Positions 21,557-33,621 are shown, numbered from the stretch's first letter. The stretch: 64,000 nucleotides of DNA from Perognathus longimembris pacificus (GCF_023159225.1 NC_063167.1:6188234-6252233), one strand, 5' to 3'. Made by a program: numbers and translations. The notes: generated by a model from the letters alone, not told the origin.

Positions 21557-21735
21557 GAAACGAGTATAACTTGAAAAGAACATTTGATTCTTCTTTTCTG
21601 GACTGCGTACACTTTACGAAGCCGTCAGAATGTCGGGAGCCTCCGTGAAGGTGGCTGTCCGCGTGAGGCCCTTCAATTCTCGAGAGACCAGCAAGGAGTC
21701 CAAGTGCATCATTCAGATGCAGGGCAACTCTACCA
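21557..21735 (+). CDS. Kif1b: Kif1b exon 2: 5' UTR end and residues 1-35
   Basis: The acceptor is a T13 tract followed by AAG. The first 73 nt are untranslated and contain no ATG. The start codon is 21630-21632, with A at -3. Coding sequence begins [20 protein letters not shown], the first beta-strand of the kinesin motor, whose VRVRP motif contacts the nucleotide pocket. The exon ends after the first base of codon 36 (A|GT), before donor GTGAGT. The frame stays open past the donor, but the residues after it do not look like kinesin. Certain as the first coding exon. Confidence 0.97.
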
Positions 21736-22244
21736 GTGAGTACTTGCTGTTTACATGCTCACCTGCCTCACCTCCCTGTCCTCTCTCGTTACCTCGCTCA
21801 ACTTCCTCTCCTCCCTGCCTCCCTTCTCTTCTGATTCTGTCAGAGTAAGTCAATACCTGCCCATTAAGGCTTTGAACATTGCCAGTCTGAATGAGCCTTG
21901 GATGTTTTTCCCTCTGGAGATGTTCACTGCAGTGTTTAAATATGGAGCCGCGTTTACTCTTTGCAGTTGACAATTCCTGAACAACAACAAATTTAGCTAG
22001 TGTTCATGCTTTATGTGTTGATACCTTAATGACAGTAAAGGTGTAAACGGTGATTTTTACTAAATTCTGAAGTGATATATAACTATTAAGGCCCCAAGGT
22101 TGATTGTTTTTCTTTTTCAATTTTAAATAGCACTTGAGCTTGCCAAGATGGTCTCCAGACTTACTTTCTTCCTACCTTATAGCAGTTGAATTGAACAATG
22201 GGTGTTCTGTAGCTCAGTGAATATAAAGGGTATAGAGTAAACTG

Positions 22245-22383
22245 TCTGGCATGGTGTTGCAATCTCAGCCTTCAGAAGGCTAAGGAGAGAAGATTGTGAG
22301 TTCAAGGACAGCCTGGGCTGCATAGTGAGTTTGAGGCTAGCCTGGAGTGCATAGTTGGACCATGTCTCAAAAAAACAACAAAG
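22245..22383 (+). mobile_element. B1-like SINE
   Basis: A monomeric 7SL-derived unit (GAGTTCAAGGACAGCCTGGGC) with an internal duplication (GCATAGTGAGTTTGAGGCTAGCCTGG) as in rodent B1 elements. It ends in CTCAAAAAAAC. Confidence 0.75.
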
Positions 22384-22981
22384 TAGAAAAGTGCAAATGT
22401 ACATTTGGGAAAGGGCAGATGTAAAGATTTATCATTGAAAATGGTGCGTAAGCTAGACCCTGAGGAGTGAGTAGGATTTAATCTAAATCTTTAGTATTCT
22501 TGGGAAATTTTTCCAAATTGTTGCTTGTTCAGTTAGTGGTATGATAGAGCCACATAATGGTACTTTTGACCAACTGGCCATAACACATTGCCTCTTGGTA
22601 CATAAAATGCCAGCAGGTATTGTAGTTTGTGACTTTAGTGTTAGTCTGCTAAAAAAAATTAAAAGTTAGTTAATGGAATCTGAAAATTTAGGATTAATTA
22701 TTTTAGCCAAATACTTTATCCTGGCTCAAAGGATTTCATTCCTTGCTAGAGTATCTGTTCTTAGAATGCAGATAACATTGTATAAGAATGATTTTATCTG
22801 TCATATGAGAAACTCTCCTAGAAATTTCTGTTTCTGTTTTACGGGGCAACCTCTTTCTATTTATATGGCCATTTCTTACTTTGACTAGCATGCAATCCTA
22901 ATGATTTTAAGTAAGAGATTTTAAGTGAGGCATTTGTGATATGATTAGAAAAAGAAATTGCTTTTAAAAATTCATTGGGCT

Positions 22982-23101
22982 GGGGGGAGGGAGGGGGGCA
23001 TGAGGGACAAGGTAACAAACAGTACAAGAAATGTATCCAATGCCCAACGTATGAAACTGTAACCTCTCTGTACATAAGTTTGATAATAAAAATTTGAGAA
23101 A
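22982..23101 (+). mobile_element. L1 3'-end insertion with target-site duplication
   Basis: About 120 bp of L1 3' UTR (AACGTATGAAACTGTAACC, TTTGATAATAAAAATTTG). It is flanked by AAAAATTCAYTGGGCT (22966-22981 and 23102-23117, one mismatch). A very short, 5'-truncated insertion. Confidence 0.8.
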
Positions 23102-23801
23102 AAAAATTCACTGGGCTTAGATTGAGAGAGTGCATGTGCTTTGGACTACTGAAAACTGAAACAAATATGTGATAGCCACAGGTGTTAGCTGCGTTAGAAG
23201 GCCCCTGTAATGGCAGACCGACCTGGAATTCTACGTACAGGGATTATAGCTGATTGCAGACAGAAGTAAAGAAGTGTAAAAAACACTTCAGGAATGTATG
23301 AAGTCTGAAACTATGTCGTAGCTGAGTAGTGGTCTCAGAGGAAATGATTTTCTGTGGCACAGATAAATGTTACAGCTGTGACATTGTGGGACTCCTGAGC
23401 ACACACAAATGGCTTTCTTCCAATAATATCCTTTATATTCCAAGTTTCTCCCACTTTGGAATATTTTTAAATTGTCTAATGGTATTGTAGAAAGGAAAAT
23501 AGGGTAGATTACGATTTAACTGTTCACATTTAAAGTTAGGTTATGTATGTAAATCTGAGACACAAACAGGTAGCAGATATATCTGATTTTCTTTGAGGAT
23601 GTGAAATATATATTCCATTGAGTGATTGAAATGAATATAAATTGCGATGCTTTGCTTTGTCTTTTGATTGGATTCTGTGTCTTTCCCTTTGATAAATCTT
23701 GTTTGTTTATCCATTTTTGTCTTCCTTTGCCTAGGGTCTTCCGAATGCCCAATTTTAGTGGGATAGAAGTAACTCTGATTTTTTTTGTGTTCCTTATAAT
23801 A

Positions 23802-23838
23802 AACACACACACACACACACACAGACACACACACACAT
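23802..23838 (+). repeat. CA microsatellite
   Basis: (CA)n interrupted once by ACAGACAC. Confidence 0.95.
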
Positions 23839-23972
23839 AATTTTTTTTAAACTTCATTCACATGTACATCTTTAAGTAAACTGCTGCATATCACAACAGG
23901 CAGAAAAATGATCTCTTGTTCCACTGCTGAAAATTTGAGATTGTAGAAGAGCGTGGACAAAATATTTGGGAA

Positions 23973-24203
23973 GGCCGGAGGCGGTGGCTCATGCCTTACT
24001 CGGGAGACTGAGATCTGAGGATCACATTTGAAAGCCAGCCCAGGCAGGAAAGTCCATGAGACTCTTATCTCCAATTAACCTCCAGAAAACTGGAAGTGGC
24101 GTGCTCAAAGTAGTAGAGCACCAGCCTTGAACTGAAGAGCTCAAGGGACAGTGAGTGCCCAGGCCCAGAGTTCAAGTCGTACAACAGACAAAAAAAAAAA
24201 AAA
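23973..24203 (+). mobile_element. SINE-B
   Basis: Sense copy with a short deletion in the head (GCCTTACTCGGGAGAC), ending in A14. Confidence 0.87.
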
Positions 24204-24236
24204 ATTAGGAAGAAGAATTTAAAGAAGGATTAGTGT

Positions 24237-24443
24237 GGGGCTGGGGATATGGCCTAGTGGCAAGAGTGCTTGCCTTGTATACATGAGGCCCTGGGTTCAA
24301 TTCCCCAGCACCACATATATGGAAAACGGCCAGAAGTGGCGCTGTGGCTCAAGTGGCAGAGTGCTAGCCTTGAGCAAAAGGAAGCCAGGGACAGTGCTCA
24401 GGCCCTGAGTTCAAGGCCCAGGACTGGCCAAAAAAAAAAAAAA
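24237..24443 (+). mobile_element. SINE-A with target-site duplication
   Basis: Near-consensus copy flanked by AAGAAGGATTAGTGT (24222-24236 and 24444-24458). Confidence 0.94.
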
Positions 24444-24726
24444 AAGAAGGATTAGTGTATGCATTTTCTAGTATAAATTAATCTTTGTTTGCTGTATTGG
24501 GGTTTGAACTGGGCCTCCTGTTTGTGTTCCTTCTCTAAGAGTATAGGAGATCATTTTTGAAAGTTCATTCCAGTAATAATATGTGTTGATTGCTTCTGAG
24601 AGTTTCCTGGTTATGTGTATGGCATGGTGCTGGTGGGAGTTAGCAAAGCCTGGAGGCAGTTACTGTGCTTCCTGACTACCCCTTCCTGCCCTGTGTTAGG
24701 AAAGGTAGGCATTCATAGATTTCATT

Positions 24727-24931
24727 TTTTTTTTTTTTTGGCCAGTCCTGGGCCTTGGACTCAGGGCCGGAGCACCGTCCCTGGCTTCTTCCCGCTCAAG
24801 GCTAGCACTCTGCCACTTGAGCCACAGCGCCGCTTCTGGCCGTTTTCTGTATATGTGGTGCTGGGGAATCGAACCTAGAGCCTCGTGTATCCGAGGCAGG
24901 CACTCTTGCCACTAGGCTATATCCCCAGCCC
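24727..24931 (-). mobile_element. SINE-A, antisense, young subfamily
   Basis: It carries the CTTCCCGCTCAAGG and GCGCCGCTTCTGGCCG variants. AGATTTCAYTTT repeats flank it (24717-24728 and 24932-24943). Confidence 0.92.
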
Positions 24932-25380
24932 AGATTTCACTTTTGGTCTGTGAAGGCATGTGATTATAATAGGCTAAAAACTTTTCTCAGTTGTATTGCT
25001 TAGGATGAAGGCAGTGTGTAAAATGTGGTAGGAATAAGGAATAGCAAATTTGTTTTTACTCTTCAGCAAGTATAAGCTGCAAATCACTAAACTTTGCAGG
25101 ATTTTTGTTTTGTCTTAGAGATAGGTCTCTACATAAAGAACTTAAGTAGTAGGCCTGTATCTAAATGGTGGGGACTAGGAGGGGAAAGGTAGGAATTCCT
25201 GAGAAGCCCTTTGTTTTGGCAGACTGGAAAACTGAAGGGCCAGAATTAGCAGAAGCAACACAATGAGGAAATGATTTAACTATGCTGATTGTTTTTGCAG
25301 ACATTGTTCTGGGTTGATCAGAGAGTTCCTTTCTCTGTGAAAATGGGTGATGGGAAAAACAAAAACCTTTATTTTTTAAA

Positions 25381-25592
25381 AAAAATTTTAATTTTTTTTT
25401 TTTGCCGGTCCTGGGGCTTGAACTCAGGGCTTGAGCACTGTCCCTGGCTTCTTTTTGCTCAAGGCTAGCACTCTGCCACTTGAGCCACAGCGCCACTTCT
25501 GGCTTTTTCTGTCTATGTGGTGCTGAGGAATCAAACCCAGGGCTTCATGTATATGAGGTGAGCACTTTACCACTAGGCCATATTCCCAGCCC
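25381..25592 (-). mobile_element. SINE-A, antisense, with target-site duplication
   Basis: AAAACCTTTA(T/C)TTTTTAAA flanks both ends (25362-25380 and 25593-25611). Confidence 0.92.
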
Positions 25593-26042
25593 AAAACCTT
25601 TACTTTTTAAATTGCCTTTTATTGGGGAAAAATACTATGGTTACTAAACAGCAGCAACAGACAAGCTGTACCAGGCATACTTATGCAAAGAGATTTAATT
25701 CACCCAGTCATCCCAGCAGTTCTATGCCAGGTACTCCAGTCGTCTTATGTTGAAGAAGGCCTTGAACAAGTAGTGTTGGCTTGCTTGTCTGGTGCTCACA
25801 CATGTGGGAATTGGGAGAATTAGAAAATGAACTTGGCTGTCTGGCCCTAGAGCCCACAGTCTTATCTTTTGTGCTCTGAGTACTACCACCCAAGAGTTAC
25901 TGTCTTACTATTCTGTGCAATAGTATGGACCATGTGTGTCTTCTCTGAATTCAGTGGTTAAGTTAAAATCCACTTTGGTATCTTGTCTTTTTCCTTCCCT
26001 CTCTCTGTCAGTCTCCCTCTCCCTTTCTCTGTCCTTTCCTTT

Positions 26043-26120
26043 TTATAGTGATACTGGGATTGAACCAATAGCTTAGTGCATGCTAGGCATGCACCACTAT
26101 TGAATCACATCCCAAGCTGT
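26043..26120 (-). mobile_element. ID-like SINE, antisense
   Basis: Antisense ID head (TGCATGCTAGGCATGCACCACTA), preceded by CT-rich DNA. Confidence 0.6.
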
Positions 26121-26157
26121 CTCTTATAGCTGGAAGGAAATCATAAAAAGGGATGAG

Positions 26158-26352
26158 AGGGGGCTGGGAATATGGCCTAGTGGTAGAGTGCTTGCCTCAT
26201 ATACATGAAGCCCTGAGTTCGATTCCTCAGCACCACATATATAGAAAAAGCCAAAAGTGGTGCTGTGTCTCAAGTGGTAGAGAGAGAGCCTTGAGCAAAA
26301 AGAAGCCAGGGACAGTGCTCAGGCCCTGAGTTCAAGCCCCAAGACTGCCAAA
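26158..26352 (+). mobile_element. SINE-A with target-site duplication
   Basis: Flanked by AAAAAGGGATGAG (26145-26157 and 26353-26365). Confidence 0.92.
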
Positions 26353-26499
26353 AAAAAGGGATGAGTGGGCATAGTTATCAATTCAGAAATCTGGGCACTT
26401 AGTCTGAGTAAGAGCTAGGTCTTCAAATCATCTCCTTTAAAAATCATTCAAATTGTGTGTAAAAGAACAGAATTACTGAGAATTTTTCTTGTTTTAATT

Positions 26500-26612
26500 T
26501 TTGGAGGTAGGCTCTCACTATGAAACTTAGGCTGACCTCAAACCTAAGAACCTTTGCCTCGGCCTCCCGAGTTACTGGGGTGATAGGTGTGTGCCACTGT
26601 ACCCAGCTTTGA
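26500..26612 (-). mobile_element. B1-like SINE, antisense
   Basis: Reversed B1 features: GTAGGCTCTCACTATG at the left and CTCCCGAGTTACTGGG / ACCCAGC at the right. Confidence 0.65.
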
Positions 26613-26946
26613 GAAGTCAAAAGAAAAATCTAGCATTTAACACTGTGACACCGAAGAGTTAGGTTTTTCCTTATTATGCACTGAATTTTTTTTTTGTATT
26701 TGGTGAACACATTTAATGCATTTATGCCTGTTTTGAAAGATTAAGAATCTAAGTTTGTTGTTTGAAATGGTTAAGAAACTTTATGGCAGTAGGCTTTATT
26801 TCACCTTACTGTATAAGTTTATTATTGTGAGAAGGCTCCAGAAGAGATTGCCTATAGGTTTTGACTTTGTGGTTTTGAAATATAAATGCTGTACTCTTCT
26901 GAGAGGCTTATGGAAGAAGGAAGTTATACTAACTATATCACAGAGG

Positions 26947-27173
26947 GTTTTTGTGGTCCTGGGGCTTGAACTCTGGGCCTAGGTGCTATCCCTGAGCTTC
27001 TTTTGCTCAAGGCCAGTGCTCTACCACTTGAGCCATAGCACCACTTCCAGCTTTTTTGAGTAGTATATTGGAGATAAGAGTTTCATGGACTTTCTTGCCC
27101 AGGCTGGCTTCAAACCATGATCTCAACCTCCTGAGTAGCTAGGATTCTAGGCATAAGCCACTGGTTTCCAGTG
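26947..27173 (-). mobile_element. SINE-B, antisense
   Basis: Complete copy with likely TCACAGAG duplications near 26938 and 27174. Confidence 0.85.
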
Positions 27174-27297
27174 TCACAGAGACCAGTGCTGCTAGCAGAT
27201 TTTCTTCTCAACCTCAGGACTCCCGCCGTCTTTTAAACTTAAGTTCTTGTAATAAATTTTGTTATGAGTAAAGTACATTTGATAAAAAAAATCAAAC

Positions 27298-27412
27298 CTT
27301 TATTTTTTGAGACAGTTTCCCTGTTTAATCCAGGCTGGCTTCAGATTCACTGTCTAGTTTCTGCCTTCTAAGTACTGGAATTATAGGCATGCACTACCGT
27401 ACTTGGCCCATT
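27298..27412 (-). mobile_element. B1-like SINE, antisense
   Basis: TTTTTTGAGACAGTTTCCCTG at the left and ATAGGCATGCACTACC at the right mark a reversed B1. Confidence 0.7.
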
Positions 27413-27666
27413 ACTAGGATTTTTAGTAAGCCTCAAACATGCTTTGTGAGAAAAGTTAATATAAAATTAGGGTTGCCATGCTGATAAGTAAATTATAGTT
27501 GGAGGCAGAATCTTAGTGTAGTTTTCAAGCAATGTGTAATTACTACATTAGAGACTTTAAGATAATAGATAAACACACTTATTCTGGAATGTAAAAAGGC
27601 TTTTAAATACCGATTTCGTTTTGACTGCCTTATTTTCTAGGGCTCAGTAATGAAAATATCGTTACT

Positions 27667-27900
27667 GTCAGGTGCTGGTGGCTTATGCCTGTAATCCTAG
27701 CTACTCTGGAGGCTGAGATCTGAGGGTCGTGGTTCAATGCCAATCCAGAAAGGAAAGTCCTGAGACTCTTACTTCCAATTAACCATCAAAAAGCCAGAGT
27801 TGGAGCTGTGGTTCAAGTGGTAGAGCACTAGCCTTGAGCAAAAGAAGCTTAGGAACAGCCTTCCAGGCCTTGAGTTCAAGCCCCAGGACTGGCACCACTG

Positions 27901-27938
<38 letters not shown>
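27667..27938 (+). mobile_element. SINE-B with (ATA/AAT)n tail
   Basis: Complete sense copy whose tail has become a pure trinucleotide array at 27900-27937. Confidence 0.88.
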
Positions 27939-28621
27939 GTTGGAAAGAAGGAGGCATGGAGAAAAGGCACTAAAATTGGGTGATTTAATAGACACAGTAA
28001 AGTTAATATTGACTTGAAATGACTCCAAAAATGAGAACATAGTCATGGGGATACCAAGACCTTTGAAAGATTTTGTGACCCTTTGTTAAGAAGTTTATAT
28101 TATTGTGGATAGTTTTACAGTCAGGAGCTCTCTTAAGGTAACCAGTGTTGGCTGCAGCCTAAGAATGAGAGTGTGAATCCCAAAGGGGAAAGGTGTGAAA
28201 TGAAGAGGATGAATGAGAGAGCATCTTCTCATTGGACTTGGCACTGCCTTTCAGGTTGAAGAAGTATTCAGGAAGGCAGCCTGGGAATTAGACAAGATGT
28301 GATAACTGAGGCGGGGCCCAGAGGCGTGGGTGAGCAGAGCAGGGACTGGGGAAAAGGAGAGACAGCCTGATGACAAAGGCTTATTCCCAGGGGAGTCGTG
28401 AGGGTAGTTACAATAGTGCTCATTGTAATAATGGTAGGCAGCACAGCCTGGCTGTTCCTTGAGCTATTTCCATCTCTTCACTGTCAGGTTCCTGATGGCC
28501 TCCCTTCCACGCCATTCTCAAGTCCCCTTCACTCATCCAGGCCTTGGTTCTCATTTCTTTTTCTAGAGAAAGCAGACTTGGTGGTGATTTCATCTAGTTC
28601 CAGGCTTTAAATGTCACTGGA

Positions 28622-28831
28622 GGGACTGGGAATATGGCCTAGTGGCAAGAGTGCTTGCCTCATATACATGAAGCCCTAGGTTCGATTCCTCAGCACCATG
28701 TGTATAGAAAACTGCCAGAAGTGGTGCTGTGGCTCAAGTTGGCAGAGTGCTAGCCTTGAGCAAAAAGGAGCCAGGGACAGTGCTCAGGCCCTGAGTCCAA
28801 GCCCTAGGACTGGCAAAAAAAAAAAAAAAAA
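28622..28831 (+). mobile_element. SINE-A with target-site duplication
   Basis: GTCACTGGA flanks the copy (28613-28621 and 28833-28841), which ends in about 18 A. Confidence 0.92.
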
Positions 28832-29854
28832 AGTCACTGGACTGGAGACTCCCAAGCTCAGGTCTCTAGCCTGGCCTCTGTGTAGGTCTGCAGACATGTC
28901 CTGCTAGCTACACATTTAACTTGAAGGCCTCAAATGCAACAGGTCCTACACAGAATTGTTGCTTTTGCCTCCTGCCCTCCCCAAGTAATTTACCCATCCT
29001 TCTAGTTGCTCAGAACAAAAATGTTGAAGTCACTTCTTGCCTTTGTCTTTTGTCTCTGCCTTCACAATGTATCCTGAAGCCATTTACTTTTTACCATTTT
29101 TACTCTAGTCTAAATCAGCATAATAGCTTCCTGTCTCTATGCTTCTGCCCTTGATCCTACATTATAGCTAGACATGTTTTGGAAATGTAAATCAAATCAT
29201 GCTACCCCTCTGCATAAAACCATTCATTCATTAGTTTCTTGCCGTTTTAAGAATAAAACTAAAAGTTCTAACCTTGGCCATCAGTCCTAACTGGGATTGA
29301 CTCTGGAGAGGGACCTAAGCCAATCCATATCTTTTATCACTTACTCCTTTGGCTATATTGTAATCTTGCTGTAACCTTGAACTTGGGGCAGGACCCCACT
29401 CAAATATTACCTTACTCTGATCCAAAATGGTCACTTGTACTGTCTCTACTGCATCTTTTGTCTTGATGCTGCTTTGTCTTCTGATATTATTTCTAATAAC
29501 TATCTGACTCCTTCACTGGAGAGTAAACGTAAGCTCTATGGACAGAAATTTATTTTCAGTAGGTATCTTCAAGCTGGGGCTATGGTAGACACCTACTAGT
29601 CAAATGACATGTTGTGAACATTTACATTATGCTAGGCTCTGAGCTAAAGCTTGACATGGATTAATTAATCTTACAATAGTTCTATAAAGTTATGCATTAT
29701 TATTCTCATCTTATACATAAAGAAAAATTTAATATAGACTTCATTTTGTGTGAGAATTATTGATGGATCTTTAGTTTTAGATACTTGGGGTAGGGCCAGA
29801 TTAAAGCCTATATAGTATTCTATTTCCTCCTTTGATAAAATCCTGAGAAATATT

Positions 29855-29968
29855 TTTTTTACTTTATTGTATTATGAAGGTGTTGTACAGTTATATTAGG
29901 CCATGAGTACATTATACATTATTATGCATAATAAGTCAGATAAGGATTACATTTCATTCTGTAAGTGC
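29855..29968 (-). mobile_element. L1 3'-end fragment, antisense
   Basis: TTTACTTTATTGTATTA...GGTGTTGTACAGTTA matches the layout of the antisense L1 tail at 5456. Confidence 0.5.
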
Positions 29969-29999
29969 TTAGAAATATTTTCTAGATTATTGTTTCCTT

Positions 30000-30232
30000 T
30001 TGGGGGAAGGGGACAACGTTTTGCTATGAATTCAAAACTGGCTTTAAAGTCAGGATCCTTCTGCTTCCACCTCCCAAGTGCTGAGATTAGAGGTGTGACC
30101 CATTGTGCCTAGTCTGTTTTACATTTTTTGAGACAGGGTCTCTCTGGATAGCCTAGACTAGTCTTGAACTTAAGATCTCCTTCCTCAGCTACTTGAGTGC
30201 AAGGATTCTAGGCATGGCCCACCATGCTAAGA
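30000..30232 (-). mobile_element. Two B1-like SINEs, antisense
   Basis: Units at about 30000-30113 and 30119-30232. The second starts TTTTTTGAGACAGGGTCTC, a near-consensus B1 end. Confidence 0.65.
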
Positions 30233-30464
30233 AGAGATTGCTTATTTCTGAATTGGGTTAATGGTAGTAAGTTAGAATTTGACTATTATTAATTCAGAAA
30301 GAAAAATCCTCTGGCACATTTAGAAATGCTAACTCATCATCTATGGAAGTAGTAGTTTATTGGCTTTGAAGGGTTCTGATAAACCCAAGAAGGTCATCAA
30401 CATTTTCTCCCCAGTGAATCTTTCTTCCTCTACAAGTTCTAGGGTTTTGAAACTTTGATTAGGG

Positions 30465-30590
30465 TTCCGGGCATGGTAGGGAATGTCTGTGATCCCAGCA
30501 CTCAAGAGGAGGAGGCAGAGAAGGATTGTAAGTTTGAGGCCAGTCTGGGCTATGAGAACCAGTTAAATATAAAAAAAATAAGATAGAAAT
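30465..30590 (+). mobile_element. B1-like SINE
   Basis: CGGGCATGGTAGGGAATGTC, GATCCCAGCACTCAAGAGG and GAGGCCAGTCTGGGCTA identify a B1-type monomer with an A-rich tail. Confidence 0.75.
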
Positions 30591-30771
30591 ATTTTATATA
30601 TTCAAAATAATATACATAAGCATAAAGAATAAAATTATTTTAGACAAAGATGAAGAACTTAAGAAGTAGAAAATATCACCACCCTGCCAATCCTCCTCTA
30701 AAAGAGATAATCATGGTGAATGTAATCTTATTTGCCAAACCATTATATGAAGAAAGAATTTTGTGTGCATG

Positions 30772-30876
30772 CATGTGTGTGTGTCGGGGGGGTGGTGGCG
30801 GGGGCTTGGGCTAGAGACCAGAGCTTCATGCATGCAAGTTAGTTCTCTAGTACTGAGCTACAAACCCCAGCCCTTG
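30772..30876 (-). mobile_element. GT repeat and ID-like SINE, antisense
   Basis: (TG)n and a G-rich run at 30772-30806 precede an antisense ID head ending CCCCAGCCC. Confidence 0.6.
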
Positions 30877-30960
30877 AAAGAAGATTTGGAAGTTGTATTT
30901 TTGTTTATGAATTGATTTTGAAAGGTATTTATTGTTAATAAAGTTACTTAAAAATAGGTT

Positions 30961-31172
30961 GGGCTGGGCGCAGGTGGCTTATGCTCTAATCCTACCTACT
31001 CAGGAGGCTGAGATCTGAGGATCACATAGTTCAAAACCAGCCCATACCAGAAAGTCCCACAGACTCTTATCTCTTATTGGAGAATAAACTACTCAGAAAA
31101 AGCTGGAAGTGGCCTTGTGGCTCAAGTGGTGGAGCACTACTAGACTTGAACACAAAGAGGCTCAGGGATAAC
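30961..31172 (+). mobile_element. SINE-B
   Basis: Sense copy of the variant with ATAAACTACTCAGAAAAAGC between head and module, also seen at 47421. The 3' end is truncated beside the LSM3 pseudogene. Confidence 0.8.
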
Positions 31173-31189
31173 AGAAAAGAAAAACAGTT

Positions 31190-31785
31190 GGTTGAGGGGA
31201 TTTGAAACATGGACCAGCAATAAGTCATAGAGGAGTCCCTGTATCTCATCAGACTCAGCCTGGATTAGTGGATTTATGTGAAGAAGAGAAATGACCAAGA
31301 GCTTCAAAGCAGATTACATGTTTATGACGAACATGTAAACATGATACAGGGAGATGCAGGAGAAACTGTGACTACCATAGACATTGATGAAGAAACATGA
31401 AGAAATAAATAAATCAACAAAAACAGAATACTCAGTGTTCTTTGTGTTTTATTTGTTGTTCCTCCTCTGAGAGTTGGCTGAAATAGAATTTATACAGTGT
31501 AGAAAGTAGGAAACTTTGTACAATTGCCTCTTCAAATGTACAAGACGTCCAAAGAGAGAAGACTGTATACTTTTTGATATTAAGACGTGATCAAGGAGTC
31601 TCTACTCTGAAATGAGTTGATTTGCAAGTAACTTAGAACTTCTTCAGCTAAATGGCATTTTTATTTTTCTTCTACTGTTGCAATAAACGTGAACTTAGGA
31701 ATGCTTCGCTTCATTGTTCCTGCAGACAATATCTGCTTGTTTTCCTTTAAATTAAATTTGATATTTGGTTCTTGAGAAAAAAAAA
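31190..31785 (+). pseudogene. Processed LSM3 pseudogene
   Basis: An intronless, A-tailed copy of the mRNA for LSM3, a subunit of the Lsm2-8 and Lsm1-7 rings. Conceptual translation of 31241-31398 gives recognisable [20 protein letters not shown] and [13 protein letters not shown] segments. The far C-terminus (VPPLRVG then stop at 31479-31481) follows a degenerate part. It is dead: there is an in-frame TAG after LSLD, stops at the TYEEIYK equivalent, and a deletion near the N-terminus. A 3' UTR with AATAAA (31682-31687) and A9 (31777-31785) completes the retrocopy. I matched it to LSM3 from memory of the family. Confidence 0.88.
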
Positions 31786-31849
31786 GATGGGAGTGTAGTT
31801 CTGTGGTAATGCCCTAGGTTTAATTTCTAGCACTAAAGGAAAAAAAAGT
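31786..31849 (+). mobile_element. ID-like fragment after the pseudogene tail
   Basis: GTGTAGTTCTGTGGTAATGCCC...AGCACTAAAGG resembles a shortened ID element. Confidence 0.4.
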
Positions 31850-32071
31850 TGTTTTTCAATCTGTAAGTTAGGAAAATGTATTAGGGTCTAAAGCTTTGAC
31901 TATCTGGGAGAAAGGAATGCAGAGGGAAAGAATTTCATGTGAATTGAGAATGAATTCACTGGTGTAGTTTTTCCTTTTCTTTTGAGGAAAGACAACCATA
32001 GAGTAGGGTCTGAGAATTAGTTCCTTTTCAAGTTGTCCTCGCCAGAATTGGTAACTAAAAGAATGAGTTCA

Positions 32072-32280
32072 TCGGGGCTGGGGATATGGCCTAGTGGCAA
32101 GAGCGCTTGCCTCGTATACTTGAAGCCCTGGGTTCGATTCCCCAGTACCACATATACAGAAAACGGCCAGAAGTAGCGCTGTGGCTCAAGTGGCAGAGTG
32201 CTAGCCTTGAGCAAAAAGAAGCCAGGGACAGTGCTCAGGCCCTGAGGCCAAGGCCCAGGACTGGCAAAAAAAGAAAAAAA
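32072..32280 (+). mobile_element. SINE-A with target-site duplication
   Basis: AAAAGAATGAGTTCA flanks it (32057-32071 and 32281-32295). Confidence 0.94.
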
Positions 32281-32299
32281 AAAAGAATGAGTTCAGTAT

Positions 32300-33620
32300 G
32301 GCTTTAAAAAATTTCAAGCATAAATAAACTTTAATAGTTAACAATGGCAGATATTTTTTAGAGGTTTTTGCAAATGTTTATTGTAGCCATATTTTTGTGT
32401 AGTGGAGATGGTCTCATTGACATGCCCTGAATCTCATGGGGATTCTAACTGCTGAGCCACTAAAACCTGAGCTCACGGTAAGGCACTTGTTTCTGTTATC
32501 TTGGAGTTTGTATGGTGTGTAGTTAAAACTGGGAAATTTTAAATGGATAAAGAGAATTGTAAACAATGTCTGTGGCTTACCTTTAAGGGAAGTATCAATA
32601 TACACATATCCATATTCATGGAAAAATACCTGCATATAAAATGTCTTCCGCCTTTTGCCTTTGTGCATTGTAGGCATTTAAGTGATAAACATGAGCTCTG
32701 GAACATAACTCTCCACGTTCAAAGCTTGGACCTGCCTGCAGCCTTAAGTTAACCACTCTGTGATGGTTTCTTCATCTATAAAATAAGGATGAATAAACCT
32801 CCGTTTCATTGAGTGGTTGGGAGGATTAAAAAGGTTAATAAACAGAATGTACTTATGGCTTGGAATAACTGCTCCGTGAATGTCAGCTGATACTTAAATC
32901 TTTGCTATTGTGTTTTTTTGGCTAGAAGTATACTTCTTAGCTGAGATTGCCATTTGTATGTTGGGAGATGTTCTTTCTAGAACCATGTTCCCTTGTCACA
33001 TGATTATGTGCAGTATGAGTCTTATTAATACTCTGTCAGCATTTGAGGTCGGAACATAAGTGTGTGACTGTACCCAGCGGAATCCAGTGAGAGAGAGAGA
33101 ACCCAACACCATGGCAACTGTTGCTATTTGTGTTCTGAGCAGCAGCTGCCTGAGACAGATTTATTTTTTAATCCTGATCTCACTAATAGCCTAGGTTGTG
33201 CTGTCCTAGCGAAATGGATTGGTTGAGATGTACAGTCTTTGCGGAGATTCCATGACCACGTTTAAACGATTCTGTTCTGTGTGAAATGTGAAGAGCTAAA
33301 GCTTTGTGTGTATGAGAAGAGATTAAGCTTCGGCATTCATTTATCTCTAAAGAATACGGTGGCTAGTTTAATTACAGGAGAAATCACTTTAAATATGGTC
33401 AGTGACACTTCATGCCTTTCAGACAAAGAAATAATTTTGCTATTTGTTTCATGATCGATTAGGTCTCTGATTCTATTACATAAATACATACGCATACATA
33501 CATAAATTTAGATATTCCTTTGTGTCAACTGTGGACTTCAGAAAAAAGCATTTTTGTAATGGATGCTTTTCTGAAGTACCAAGATATTTAAAGCATGTTT
33601 CACCTTGTGGTTGGATTAAT
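32300..33620. other. 1.3-kb single-copy block in intron 2
   Basis: The longest repeat-free interval in this intron. The part at about 33000-33450 is notably balanced in composition and holds several homeobox-like TAATT cores. No ORF or splice pattern is evident. It is a candidate conserved non-coding element only. Confidence 0.3.
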
Positions 33621-33621
33621 G

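Noticed and set aside
24237..24330. SINE heads as possible tRNA genes
   Set aside because: A- and B-box-like sequences exist, but the cloverleaf is not conserved and each is followed by SINE body and an A tail. They are retroposed copies.
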